NCBI GenBank assembly: GCA_010645155.1
Contig: CM021319.1
Span: forward strand, 1,346,346 to 1,410,345
Reading direction: 5' to 3'
DNA length: 64,000 nucleotides
DNA from: Tigriopus japonicus
Taxonomy: Eukaryota; Arthropoda; Copepoda; Harpacticoida; Harpacticidae
Translations under genes and position numbers: made by a program
The notes under the pieces: model-generated
The model's database searches: none
Told to the model about the DNA's origin: nothing
What the model saw: the letters and a program-made list of their open reading frames with translations, nothing else
In this document: piece after piece, positions 30,702 to 41,147 of the stretch
Numbering within the stretch: position 1 is the stretch's first letter
Layout: every line of letters begins with the position of its first letter

Positions 30702-33700
30702 ATGTTCATCAAAAGCGCACGACTTATTATCTATATCCTTTGCTTTGGAGGATTTCTCCTCCAATGTTGGGAGCTCTTTTTCAAAGCACTTGACGGTGAA
30801 ACCACTATCGTTACATCGTAAGTCTTCAGTGACCCTCTAGTCTTTAAATGCTTACTTGGCCGATCAAGGGCAAATCTTGTTTACCCCAAACAGAAAAAAG
30901 CCTGCAAAGGATGGCGAGCTTGTTCTACCCCGAATGTCAATATGTCTTAACCCGCCGACCACTCGCCCTCGTCTTACACAATTGGGTCTTTCCCCAAACT
31001 CTTGGGACTACAAACAATTTCATCCAAATTTTGATGGAGATCCAAGTTGGCCAATTACGTCTGAAAATAACACCAATTTGTATGATTTGTCGATGTTTTC
31101 ATATGAAGAGGTGTTTCAAGACGTAATCATTTATAAGAACCTTGAGTTTACCCATTTCGGAACTTACAAAGTAAGAACACTCTTAAATTATGTCTTCAAC
31201 AATTCTAAAATTTGGGATTAAGTTTTTTTCCCGGGGGGTGGGGAATTGGATTCCTGCTAATAGGAATGCGATTCCTTGTGAACAAAAAAAAAAATCATAA
31301 AAAGAACTAAAACAAAAAGCATTTTTTTTTTAAATAATGACAGAGAGAAGTTATTTTCTTTTTGGAAAAATGGCAAATGCAGAACTGCAAGGGATTTTCT
31401 AGTACCGTTACAGGAAATGCGATTCCTTGTAAACAATTAGTCATAAATATAATAATTCAAACAATAAACATTCGTACGAAATTTGATCCACCAACGAGTT
31501 ACTGTTTGGCAGATCTCTTGGCTGAATTGGCTGGAACTCTTAAATAGCGGGTTAATCTGGAATAGTAATTAAAAAAATTTCCAACCCTGCTTTAAAAGCT
31601 GTCAAAGGATCAGCTCCTAAATATTCCCAACGAAGACCAATGGGCAAAAGATTGAACAATAAAGGAGCACAATGGATAGGTAAGAAGTGTTTTGTACAAG
31701 TACTAAGTATAAGTGTACTGATGGGAAAAAACCTATCTTTCAACCTTTCTCACGCGAGGTTGCTAGCTTTAGGTTTGCCATCACCCCTTACATAGTACAC
31801 CACATTGCAAAATCAAGAAGCAAATTCTGGTAATTGCGACGATGTGAGGTCCGAACTTTAGTGTGAACCGGTGTTACCAGAATTTTTCGGACCAGTCATG
31901 CCAAAAAACATCAAGAAAAAGGCCTGATTTTTTTTGACAGAAAGAAATTGTGTCATGCCATGAGTGTCATTTGAGCTAACAAATTTGGAAATCAAAAGTA
32001 AGGATTTGAAGCAATTCAGACCTTCTAGATTTTCTCCAAAGAATGAATGTTAGATTAAAAATATTCAATAATAATCTGGAATCTGTAAATTGAGAATCTG
32101 TTAATCAAGAATTTTTGTTGGGGCAATAACTAAATATGTTTTTGCTTCTCTTTTGAAAGTAAAACATGTTTTAAATGGTAAGTGTAATCCATGGCATTTG
32201 CCAATTTGCAATTTGATGAAGACATACAATATCAGATATCTTTCATACCTTCTCTGAGTACTATACAGTCCTCACTTCTGGCCACTCTCCCAATACGATG
32301 ATGAGAAAGGTAAAAAATAGACCTTAAAGTTTATTCTTTATTTTTACGCGTAAAATGTAAGGCAGAAGATATGAATGGTTTAAAACTTTCCGGACACATT
32401 AGCTCGTATGCTATGATGGCAAAGCTAGATAGTTGATTGCAAGTTTACTTCAGAGTGTGCTTGCCTGGTTTTCTCCATCGATTTGGCTTTTCTCGAGTGT
32501 GATGGTCCGTTTCAATTTTGAAATTCCCAAACATCTATCATCGTTTGCTTGCCCACTTTCAAAGCAATCACCTATTAGAATAGGTAGAATTTCAGCTACC
32601 CCCACATTTCTCCTTTTGTCTCTTCCTTGCACCCTTTTCAACCCCGCGCTCAAGAACAGGGGGCGTGCAATTTTTGACAGCGAATTCGAAGAAATACTGA
32701 AAGGAAGTTGGCTTGGAGTTGGTTCGATCGGCGTTGAAGTGTTCGAATGGGAATGCTTCAACGAGGCCGGAGAACTTCCCTCTTTGCATACTTCCAGTCA
32801 TGCTTCTCGTCAATCAAGCCTCATGTTAAGGTCAAATAGTGAGAAGGTTTACTTGAAGTTGACTTGAAGTCAATGCTACTAGCACACCTTGGCGCACGCT
32901 TAACATACCAGCTACTGTATATACATACTTTAACGAGTTTTAAACTATTCGTTTTCTTCCACGGTGACATAACTTGGGGTTTCGCTCAAATGGCGAAAGT
33001 AATATAAAATTGAATTTTGTTTATCTTGCATTTACTAATTTTGTTGCCAATTTTTCTTCGAGATGTCAAGGAATTTGTTTAGCAAGTACTGTCTTTTCAT
33101 GCACTTAAATTGAAATCATGGAATTTGCACCCATAGGAAATGAATACCAAGCAAACCGGAAAATGCTTCACTTTCCTCTTTGATGAACATCGTGCAACAC
33201 TGAACACGTCTTTGGTGTTGCATTTGAAAAATGTGTTCGGTTCGCAACCTGGCCGTTTTCGTATATTTATTCATGACAAAGGTCAAGAATTGTTATTAAT
33301 GAATCAGGTAAGTAACGTGCTAAAGTTTAATGTCAAACGACTAGGCTAAATGAACCATTTTCTTCAAGTGGTGGTCAAACGCACAGAAGTTGGTCATTGA
33401 TATTCTACCAAGTACGATCAACGATATTATAATACAACAAAACGCTTATCAGAGAATCTCTCAACCGGAGGGATCTCTTCCAGGATGTCGAGAGGACTGG
33501 AGCTCCTTGGATCATTATGAATGTGCTGATGAGTTCTTGCAAAGGTTGAGGGAGCCACATAAGTGCCGTTCTCCATTTAGCATTGCATTGAGTAAGACTT
33601 AATTTCTTTAGTTAGTGACATCCACTGTGACAATACAGAGTGGGGCAGAAGTATCCGGACAAAACTTTGAACATAATTTACAGCATCAAGAGCAATTTTT

Positions 33701-36700
33701 AGCCAATTGTGTATTTAACCAAAAAAGTTTGGACAACAATTAAGAACATTTTTATTCAATATGGTCACCGTTTGCCTTAATGACGGCGTCCAAGCGGCCG
33801 ACAAAGGCCGAGCAGGCTTTGGCGACCTCGGCCGTGGAGAAGGAGGCCATGTTCCGCTTCACCGACGACTTCAGAGACGCCAGGCTGTTGTGGGGCATCT
33901 TGTTGACCTTCCTCCTCAGCTCGGACCACAACTAGAAGTCGCATGGGTTGAGGTCAGGGCTGTTTGAAGGCCACTCGTCTTTCTTGACCACCACGTCAAA
34001 TTTGATGTCCAAAAAGTTCATGTAAACATTGGACACATGACACGGAGCAGAGTCCTGGATCCACATGAATTTGGTTCCTGGTGGGTACGAGGTTGCCAGC
34101 CAGGGCATCACGACCCTCCTTAGAAGCTCCACATACCCGGCGGCGTTGAGCCTGAATTTGGGAGGGAAGACATGGGCTGGCATCACCTTCCCGTCGCTGC
34201 TGATGAGGCCAAAGACCATAACCTTGGCAGGATTCTTTGTCTTCATGATGGGAGGCACAACGGTTCTGTTCTCGGCAAGCCATTGGTTGTTCTGGGGGTT
34301 GTACGCGCCATCCACCGTGAAGATTGACTCATCTGAGAAAAGTCTGGCTGCGTGGGCCGATATGGACACAGCTGGGTTGGCCTCGATGGACCTCCTCAGG
34401 CCCGCCAAGAACCTGGGGGTCCGCTTTTTTGCCCTGTGTGGCCGCAGGGGGCGTGGCCTGTCCCCCGACCAGACTGCAGCCTCTTCACGACCTCGTAGAC
34501 GGTGGCCCTGGGGTACTTGGTTGACTTGATAATGGCTCTGGCATCCCAATTTCGGTATAATGGTTAAGCTATCATTTGGTACATTTTTATTGTCAGAAAA
34601 GCTAATTCACTAGCAGAATCTTAAAAACTGAACTTTTTTTCAATGGATTAGTATGGCTCAGGTTTGTGACAACTTCGTTTTCTTTCCGCCGGGGCCAACT
34701 TCCTTGTCCCCATAGTTGTAAAATGACCAAATGATTTGTTTCAAACATGTCTATGACGGCTTGCGGATGACTCTTCACACAAATGAGCACAAATTTTAAC
34801 GTTCAAGAGATAGATACATGCTGTAAAGGAATTATTTTGAAGAATTGTGGTCAAAATACTGAGTACTTAACGAATTAACACACATCTATCATGGTTTTGG
34901 AACAACTTACATGAGGGTAGGATTCCATTCAACTTTGATTCCAGTCTCTTTGGACGTTAAAATATATACTTTAAATATTTTTAGTACCGTGACAAGGAAT
35001 GGGATACCCTGTAAAGAGAGTTAATGATTAGTATAGTTAATCTAATTACCGTTTATACGAAATTTGATCTACTGATGAGTCACTGTTGGCAGATCTGTAC
35101 AACCATTGAATAGTGGGTTGGTCAGGAATAGTATTTAAAAATTTGTCCAATCCTGCCTTAAATGCTGTAAGAGGATCAGCTCCTACATATTCCTGACGAA
35201 GGCAAATAGGTAACAAATTGAACAATGAAGGAGCCCGATAAAAAAGAGAAAGGATTTCATTGTTCGAACTAGCCTGGATTCCTTGGGATTTGGAGGTGCT
35301 CTCAGAACACACGTAAAACCTCTATGATCGCTGCAGTTGACCTAAAAGCCTGGGTTGGGATAGAGCCCAGGAATGCTCTTGAAAACATACAGTATCAGAC
35401 ACCTTTCATACCTTTTCTGAGTACTGTGCAGCCCTAACTTCTTGAGGCTCTCCCAATACGAGAGCTCCCTCATTCCTGAGATGTTCCTAGTGAAACATCT
35501 TTGGACCTGCTCGACCTTTTGCAAATCCACCGAACTCATTGGAGCCCAAATGGGGGAAGCATATTTAAGATGGGGTTGAACAATTGACTTGTACAGACTA
35601 TCTCTGGACTTGAAAGTGCAATAGATCCAGCCGCACGTTTGAAATGCCTTCGCCACTTTCAACTGGATATGCTCATAAAACTTTCTGTCAAGACATGGAC
35701 CGAACTAGTTTGACCTCTTTATTCAGGGAAAGCAAGTATTTATATACAGAGCGAAATGACTAGAACGAGTGACTAGAATATGAGCAAGAGCAACGACTCA
35801 ACATTTCCCTGGGGTAGGGTCGAGGGAAACACGCCAAGCACTGGGGCAGGGTCGACGGAAACACGCCACACACTGGGGCAGGGTCGACGGAAACACGTCA
35901 CGCACTGGGGCAGGATTGACGGAAACACGCCACGCACTGGGGCAGGGTCGACGGAAACACGCCACGTACTGGGGCAGGGTCAACGGAAACACGCCACGCA
36001 CTGGGGCAGGGTCGACAGGCTGACAGTGGCATCAATCAACAGGCGGACAGTGCCCTGGGTCAATAGGTGAACGCTGGCCCTGATCAATAGCCAGGATGCG
36101 GCCTTGGTCAAAAGGTGGGTTGCGGCCTAGATCAACAGGCTGGAATGCGGCTTAGATCAACAGGAAGGAATGCGGTCTCGATCAACAGGCAGGATGCAGC
36201 CTCGAATAACAGGCGGGATGTGACCTCGATCAAGAGGCAGGAATGCGGCCTCTTGATTGAGGCTGCATCCCGCCTGTTGATCTGAGATCACTGTGAAATG
36301 CATGCCGAGAAGATAAATACGGCATTTTTGAATAGCCCACCGACCACAGATAGTCCTACCAACTGCGCCATGTCAAGACATGGACTGAATTAGTTTGACC
36401 TCTTTATTCAGAGTTCTTGAAGTGGAACCAGTAAAATAGGAATAACGTGCAACCTTTGAGCATTATTAAACAAGATTTCAGTTCTTATGTGTCCAATAAA
36501 CATTGAGAAGTTCAAAAATAGGTCAAACTTTTGTGCCAGAGTGCAATATCGGGAGCTGTATTAGCAAGGTGACCTCCCAGTCTTATGCACTGTGACCTCC
36601 CAGTCAGCTGTTCGTTAAAGACCCCATATACAGAGCGAAATGACTAGAACGAGTGACTAGAACATGAGCAAGAGCAATGACTAAATACTTTCCATTATCT

Positions 36701-38372
36701 AAGATGACAACTCCTAATCCCTCATGGACGATACCTGCTCTATATCACAACCACCATTGTCTTTGAGTGGAACATCTAATTTTGACGTCCAAAACAACAG
36801 TTTGCGTTTTTAGATGATGCAAAAATTAAGTGATTCCAAATATAAGAACCACCCGGTAGTGGATCTTGAAGGAATTGCTAACACGCGTCAGACACATCTC
36901 TTTGAGCATAACAGTTTCTATTTGATAAAATAATGGAAAATGGGTTGACAGGAACAATGAAATAAACTAATATGACTAAACACTTACAAACATATTCGTT
37001 CTTGACCCTCACAATCACAACTGATTTCATCACAAACGTTTCAGAATATCACAATAGACGAGTAACAAATGCTCAGATAGAATCAATTAGCAAGTATCAC
37101 CAAAGAAACAAATGCCATGAAAACGGGGTCAAGAATGGCGTTTACATCATGGTACCAAAGACATCCCCACAATTCTACCACGAAGGCATTCAAAGGTGCA
37201 ATCATACATTTTTAAAGAATATAACAAAACCGTAAATATGTAAAATATATATATATTATGTAAAAAAAGTAAAGGTAATTAACTTTAAAATGCAGAAATC
37301 ATGACATTTGTATGGTAGTCAATTTTTTGACTCGCCCCCCAAAATGGACAGTATCCTGTTTTTTTCATTGCGAGCTATTTTAGGAATATCTAACAAACTG
37401 CACGGACGCTTGTCTACTGCAGATATCGGATCTACATTGATGTTAATTAGTGATGGATCAAAAGCACTTTGGAAATGAAAAACTGAAACCGAAACCGAAA
37501 TTTCGGTTTCGGTTTTAGTTTTGGTTATGTCTACCGAAACTGAAGGCAGATATTCACCATAAAACATAGAGTTTGACAACAAAATCGAAATTTTTATTTG
37601 CTCAAAAACCTCTACAAATTAAGTTTTCCGATTTTTTGAAATTTGCAACTACTCAACATTCAACAACACATGAGCAATTCAAATCTTTCAGGTGAATTTT
37701 GTATTTATACCCTTTTGTCGTCAGTTGCTTTCGGCTTCGGTTTCGGCTAAGTCCTCTTTCGGCTGAAACTTTCGGTGTCGGTTACGAGCCCTTTCGGTCC
37801 ATCACTAATGCAAGTGATCAGATACTCAAGTTATTTGACTCAAAATATATATTTTTAGGCAAAATGATGAATTATCGAAATATCAGCTAAATGAACCGTG
37901 TAACCAAAATTTTGATGGATCATCTTTTTTTTGCCTTCTTATAATTTTTCATCGTTGCCTAACTCTCAAGTGAGGTGCAAAGTTAAGAAGCATTTATTTG
38001 TCCCTTCTAGATCAATCTGTTGAAGCGGAGAAAAAACCCATCTGCACATCATTCAATGAAACGAAATTGGTCAATTTGCAAGAAGCCTCAGCTTTTTGGT
38101 ATAAGAAGCATTCATCGAAATGCCCCGAAAGTTGCAAAAGCATCTTTTACAAGGCGTCAATCACGGATTTTGAAGAATTTGGTGACAATGCGACCACCAT
38201 CCATGTGAAATTTGGCACAACCTTCATAACAACGGAGAGAGAGGTCTACATTTACGATTGGACATTCATAATTTCTACGTTTGGAGGAAGTTTGGGACTC
38301 TTTTTGGGCTTCTCATTTTTGGAAATGGCGTTAAAAATGATAGAGGGCTTTAGGGCAAAGGTTTCAGCTTAA
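30702..38372 (+). CDS. DEG/ENaC (pickpocket-like) sodium channel subunit, copy 2
   Basis: The exons are 30702-30817, 30894-31170, 33137-33307, 33369-33591 and 38011-38372, with the same lengths (116, 277, 171, 223) and phases as copy 1 except for a longer last exon; 382 residues. TM1 is LIIYILCFGGFLLQCW at about residues 7-25. The extracellular part holds LPRMSICLNPP, GKCFTF, PGCREDW, YECADEF, PHKCRSP and CPESCKSIFY. TM2 is WTFIISTFGGSLGLFLGFSFLEMAL with the family's G-x-S filter (GFS) intact and the conserved Glu after it. Members form Na+-selective or ligand-, acid- or touch-gated channels in the plasma membrane; ligand unknown. At 382 residues it is shorter than the usual 450-650 and lacks the cytosolic N-terminal His-Gly region, so an upstream exon is probably missing. 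The last intron (4.4 kb) is full of transposons. Confidence 0.85.
31395..31745 (-). mobile_element. LINE copy 3' end, minus strand
   Basis: Tail words 'taccgttacaggaaatgcgattccttg' at 31400 and minus-strand coding for a degraded SLFNLLPIGLRWEYLGADPLTAFKAG-like segment (31743-31552). It ends abruptly near 31675-31745. A further minus-strand fragment of the same family is at 32218-32300. It lies in intron 2 of channel copy 2. Confidence 0.7.
31746..33136 (+). other. Intron 2 remainder of channel copy 2
   Basis: Holds a LINE fragment at 32218-32300 ('tttcataccttctctgagtact', 'ctcccaatacga') and, at 32433-32867, a 144-codon frame on the plus strand with a competing frame on the minus strand. The latter stretch is less AT-rich than its surroundings, but I recognise no domain on either strand. 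Confidence 0.4.
33636..34560 (-). pseudogene. Mariner-type transposase remnant (DD37D spacing)
   Basis: Minus-strand frame with FTVDG (first catalytic Asp), WIQDSAPCH (second) and SPDLNPCDF (third); 37 residues separate the last two, the spacing of the maT/DD37D branch of mariner. The copy is dead: an in-frame TAG follows CDF (about 33933), an internal deletion joins the AVSISAHAAR region straight to FSDESIF, and a frameshift separates the helix-turn-helix part (KSTKYPRATVYEVVKRL, near 34480-34540). After the stop the frame runs on to a terminator near 33760. The left end 'cagagtggggcagaagtatccgg' at 33636 follows TA. The right terminal repeat is missing. It lies in the last intron of channel copy 2; GC content is visibly higher than around it. 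Confidence 0.88.
34561..34984 (+). other. Intron sequence, nothing assigned
   Basis: No feature recognised between the mariner remnant and the LINE copy. Confidence 0.35.
35686..35803 (-). repeat. 3' LTR of the miniature element
   Basis: 118 bp. On the minus strand TGTTGAGTCG ... TTGACA with TATATAAATA about 50 bp in and AATAAA downstream of it. It matches the outer parts of 36371-36687 with few differences. Confidence 0.82.
35808..36262. repeat. Two adjacent minisatellite arrays inside the miniature LTR element
   Basis: 35808-36020: about six copies of a 31-bp unit ('cactggggcagggtcgacgg / aaacacgcca'). 36060-36250: about seven copies of a roughly 28-30-bp unit ('gatcaacaggcaggatgcggcct'), ending in an inverted copy at 36250-36290. 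The long open frames across the first array are a consequence of the unit being free of stops, not a protein. Confidence 0.85.
36353..36370 (-). promoter_or_regulatory. Primer-binding site, tRNA-Ser type
   Basis: TGGCGCAGTTGGTAGGAC on the minus strand, starting at the first base after the 5' LTR. The first TGG pairs with the CCA end of the tRNA and the following bases match tRNA-Ser with one mismatch. Confidence 0.75.
36371..36687 (-). repeat. 5' LTR of the miniature element, with insertion
   Basis: The outer segments 36371-36410 and about 36626-36687 match the 118-bp 3' LTR. The middle (36411-36620) is foreign and includes the reverse complement of repeat R1 at 15645-15770. The TATA segment is partly replaced ('cccatatacagag'), so this LTR probably no longer drives transcription. 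Confidence 0.78.
36796..37447 (+). other. Intron sequence, nothing assigned
   Basis: AT-rich, with an (AT)n run at 37246-37257. The 87-codon frame at 36972-37235 has no recognisable domain. Confidence 0.35.
37448..37807. mobile_element. hAT-like MITE, family 2, copy 2
   Basis: 360 bp, TAGTGATGGATC ... GGTCCATCACTA, with 'gaaaccgaaaccgaaatttcggtttcggtt' near the left end and inverted partners on the right. Flanks ATGTTAAT / ATGCAAGT agree at 5 of 8 positions, an old duplication at best. It lies in the last intron of channel copy 2. Confidence 0.78.
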
Positions 38373-38654
38373 CAATGTATTTTATGTTTTGACCTTTTTT
38401 TTGTTATTGGATTTGATGATGAATATTCACGTGAGCGTTTTGGACTTTAGGAGAGTTTGGACGGTCCAAGACTTTTCTCATTTTCAGACGGCCAATAGGA
38501 CAAAGGTACTAAAAAATGTTGAATTCCAAGCTTAAAGATGTTGAAGCTATGTTTTGGCAATAAAATGCACAATTAGTGGTTTTTATTTTGAAAAGAATTA
38601 TTAGAAAAACTCTGAAAAGACTAATGGTATTGCTGTATTGAAATAGAAATAGCT
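38373..38654. other. 3' flank of channel copy 2
   Basis: No AATAAA is close to the stop; GCAATAAAATGC at 38558 is a possible poly(A) signal. No other feature. Confidence 0.35.
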
Positions 38655-38945
38655 GATGTAGTTAGGATTTAGCAAGGAGAAATGGATATTCATCGTCCAA
38701 GATGGTGGAAGTTCGCCAAGAATATCCAGTTGAAAGTGGGGAAGGTATTTCAAATGTGCGGCTGGATCTATCCCACTTTCAAGTCCAGAGATAGTATTAC
38801 GATGCTAACTCTGTAAAAGTCGATTGTTCAACCTCATCTTGAATATGCTTCCCCCATTTGGGCTCCAATTAGTTCGGCAGGCTTCAAAAAATTCGAGAAG
38901 GTTCAAAGATATTTCACTAGGAACATCACAAGAATGAGGAATGGA
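38655..38945 (+). mobile_element. LINE fragment, plus strand
   Basis: 'atccagttgaaagtggggaaggtatttcaaatgtg', 'cactttcaagtccagagatagtattacgatgctaac' and 'gaatatgcttcccccatttgggctcc' match 23110-23350 of the full LINE copy. Truncated at both ends and broken by stops. Confidence 0.75.
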
Positions 38946-39803
38946 ACAAGAATAAAAATTCTCTTCAAACCATAACTTAGAATCTTTTCAATATCTGTTA
39001 TTGTGGTTTTGGATAATATTACAGTTTTTGTTGATTTAGCTTAAATTTTGAAACTGATAAAAATAAACATATTTTCGAAAATATCTTCCATGTTTTACTG
39101 CAACAACTAAAAATGCCATAGAGAGTTTGGGAAATTTGATCAAACACTTTAACAGAGCATAGGTAACAAACCACCCTGATCTTTCAGAATTTTTCCTAAT
39201 AACCTCAACAATTCATCTTCATTAAAAAATGGACGGATGTCTCATTTCGTTTTCAGATTTGATTCACGCTTAACTGGCAGCCTCAAAGACTTCTGCCAAA
39301 CAAATTTTTGCCTTAACCGTCTCTCTTCTCATGACTGCTCGTTGAGATAAGGACCACGATCCGTTTGTTTCCCGTGGGAGTGGAACTCATAGAGTAAACA
39401 ACGAGTTCCCAAGGGCTCAAAAGTCGACCCAAAGTTGAAGCTTTAAACCCTTGGTTCTAAAGGGGAAAGAACGATCAAGGATGTCAGTTTTTGGCTCTGT
39501 GAGACCACCCAACCCAGGCTAAAAAAGTTAACTTCATTGTATAGGTTCAAAGTGATCAAATAAAATGTTGACTGTTTTTTACATTTGTTTTTAGATTTTT
39601 AGAAATAATTTTGTTAAAATTACTTTAACGAAATGAATCCTCTGCAACGATGTTGGCAAATAATAGCATAACAGAAGAAAAAAAAAACTACATGATTGAT
39701 TCTACAAGGAACACAAATTGCAAAGTATATATGTTCACGTTACTAAAATATTCCAATCAAGTTGAAAAGGAAATTCCCCAACACAATGAGTTGGGCTCGG
39801 ATA
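38946..39803. other. No gene seen
   Basis: No feature recognised. Confidence 0.4.
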
Positions 39804-39945
39804 AAGTTGCTGGGTTTTTTTTGCCCAAAGTTGCTGTTTTTTTCCAAAGTTGCTGTTTTTTCCAAAGTTGCTGTTTTTTGCCCAAAGTTGCTCTTTTTTT
39901 GCCCAAAGTTGCTGGTTTTTTTGCCCGAAGTTGTTGTTCTTTTTG
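39804..39945. repeat. Tandem repeat of about 20 bp, six copies
   Basis: Variants of 'ttttttgcccaaagttgctg' repeat from 39804 to 39945. Because the unit lacks stops, overlapping frames on both strands look like Gln/Lys- or Phe/Cys-rich proteins; none is credible. Confidence 0.82.
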
Positions 39946-40119
39946 ACAGATTTTTGCTTGGCACAAATTATTTCAGATTTGAAAGAAAATAATAATAATT
40001 TGGGCAAAAGGTCCAGTAAAAGTGCGTGCATAATGTTTTATTCGAACAATTTCCCACAATTTAAGTGATTGAGACGAAAACTGCCAAAAGCTCTCGATTG
40101 TTTTACAATTTATAGACCA

Positions 40120-40355
40120 ATTTCACATGCTTAATTTCAACTTGATCGACTGAAATTTGTTGCATTTAGAGTAATTTGAAAGCGTAGAGCATAACGCGCT
40201 CTTTCTCTCTTTTCTGCGTGTATTGCGACTGTAGCAAATTTGGAAACGTTGTTTTTCGTAGATGGAATAATGTACCTTTGCTGAAATTCAGCAAACGACA
40301 TCCTTATACGATTGTTTAAACATTCTTATCAAAACAAAGTCATTTACATGAATGG
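40120..40355. repeat. Dispersed repeat R2, copy 1
   Basis: 'catgcttaatttcaacttgatcgactgaaatttgt', 'gaaacgttgtttttcgtag', 'ctgaaattcagcaaacgacatc' and 'tttacatgaatggaag' recur in the same order and orientation at 41680-41975. Class unknown. Confidence 0.7.
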
Positions 40356-40569
40356 AAGTCGATTTATAAAAAATCCACAACTTAACGCCTGAGCGGAGGC
40401 TTCCATGTCTTAGGATTTCCTTGGATTGCATTAGCATATATTCAATTAATGTCAATTCAACAATTATTTTAATGTGCTCTTTAAATTTATACCTATGGAG
40501 CCCCTGGGAACACATTGCTTACTTTGTGTTACTTTAATTCTACTCTCACGGGAAACAACGGATTTCGGA

Positions 40570-40820
40570 TCAAAGGGTTGCGGATTTTTATTACCGCTAA
40601 AAGGAATGAGATTCACTTTAAAGAAAGTTAATCTTTATGGTCATCGCATAAAATTAACATTTATCTGATATTTGACTTACCAACGAGATAATGTTGGCAG
40701 ATCTGGACAACCCTTGATGAGTGAGTTGCTTAGGAAAAGTATCTAAAAAATTGTTCAATCCTTCCTTAAAGGCTCTCAGAGGATCAGCTCCTACAGATGC
40801 CCGACAAAGACTATTTTTTG
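40570..40820 (-). mobile_element. LINE 3' end, minus strand, 5'-truncated
   Basis: The tail 'ggattttttattaccgctaaaaggaatgagattc' is followed by diverged family sequence ('ttgttcaatccttccttaaaggctctcagaggatcagctcctac'), ending near 40820 at the edge of the inverted-repeat cluster. Confidence 0.75.
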
Positions 40821-40881
40821 GCATTGTTGGTGTTAGGAGGTCAGTTATTGAGGACATTCGGAAGTAGAATAGATGCATATA

Positions 40882-41147
40882 CAAGGTCGGTTGTTGGGGT
40901 AGTTTTGAAGTAGAGTAGAAGCATATCTAGAAACATAAAAGAAGCATAAAAGAAGCATATGAGGCCAAGTAGATTTAGCCTTGCTTGATCAAGTTTCATA
41001 AGCTGAGATTGAAAAACGCAGCTTATGTGGTAAAACTTGATACAGCATGGCTATTTCTACTCAATCTCATATGCTTCTTTCGTGTTTCTTCTATGCTTCT
41101 AGATATGCTCCTACTACACTTCAAAACTACATCAACAACCGACCTAT
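40882..41147. mobile_element. Foldback element FB-2, complete copy
   Basis: The left arm 'aaggtcggttgttggggtagttttgaagtagagtagaagcatatctagaaac' through 'ttgatcaagtttcataagctg' is mirrored by the right arm from 'cagcttatgtggtaaaacttgat' to 'caacaaccgacct'. Arms are about 125 bp, with a short 'agattgaaaaacg' centre near 41010. Confidence 0.8.

Larger units (their letters stand above)
35686..36687 (-). mobile_element. Complete miniature LTR retrotransposon (TRIM-like, tRNA-Ser primed)
   Basis: Read on the minus strand: 5' LTR 36687-36371, a primer-binding site TGGCGCAGTTGGTAGGAC directly after it (36370-36353), a non-coding interior of tandem repeats, then a 3' LTR 35803-35686. The LTR starts TGTTGAGTCG, carries TATATAAATA and AATAAA, and ends TTGACA. 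The primer-binding site is complementary to the 3' end of arthropod tRNA-Ser (…CCTACCGACTGCG-CCA) with one mismatch, as used by some gypsy-group elements. A perfect 5-bp duplication CTTTC (35681-35685 and 36688-36692) flanks it. The 5' LTR is enlarged by about 210 bp of inserted repeat R1 (36411-36620). It has no protein-coding capacity, so it must depend on another element. Confidence 0.87.
34985..36795 (-). mobile_element. LINE copy, minus strand, interrupted by a miniature LTR element
   Basis: The 3' tail 'accgtgacaaggaatgggataccctg' (34986) is followed on the minus strand by SLFNLLPICLRQEYVGADPL (35312-35046) and LQKVEQVQRCFTRNI...ELSYWESLKKLGL (35662-35342). The family sequence stops at CTTTC (35681-35685) and resumes at the duplicated CTTTC (36688) with 'cattatctaagatgacaactcct', 'acgatacctgctc', 'ggaacatctaattttgacg', ending near 36795. 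The inserted 1.0 kb is the element at 35686-36687. Confidence 0.85.

Noticed and set aside
32433..32867. 144-codon ORF in a channel intron as a nested gene
   Set aside because: Competing open frame on the other strand, no recognisable domain, no regulatory context.
35780..36070. Repetitive open frames across the 31-bp array, on both strands
   Set aside because: The unit simply lacks stops; this is a minisatellite inside a miniature LTR element, not a repeat protein.
35808..36262. Regular repeats resembling a CRISPR array
   Set aside because: Units are directly adjacent without unique spacers, the genome is eukaryotic, and the array lies between two LTRs.
39650..40068. Six overlapping frames around 39735-39990, Gln/Lys- or Phe/Cys-rich
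   Set aside because: All derive from the 20-bp tandem repeat on both strands; no start, domain or splice context.
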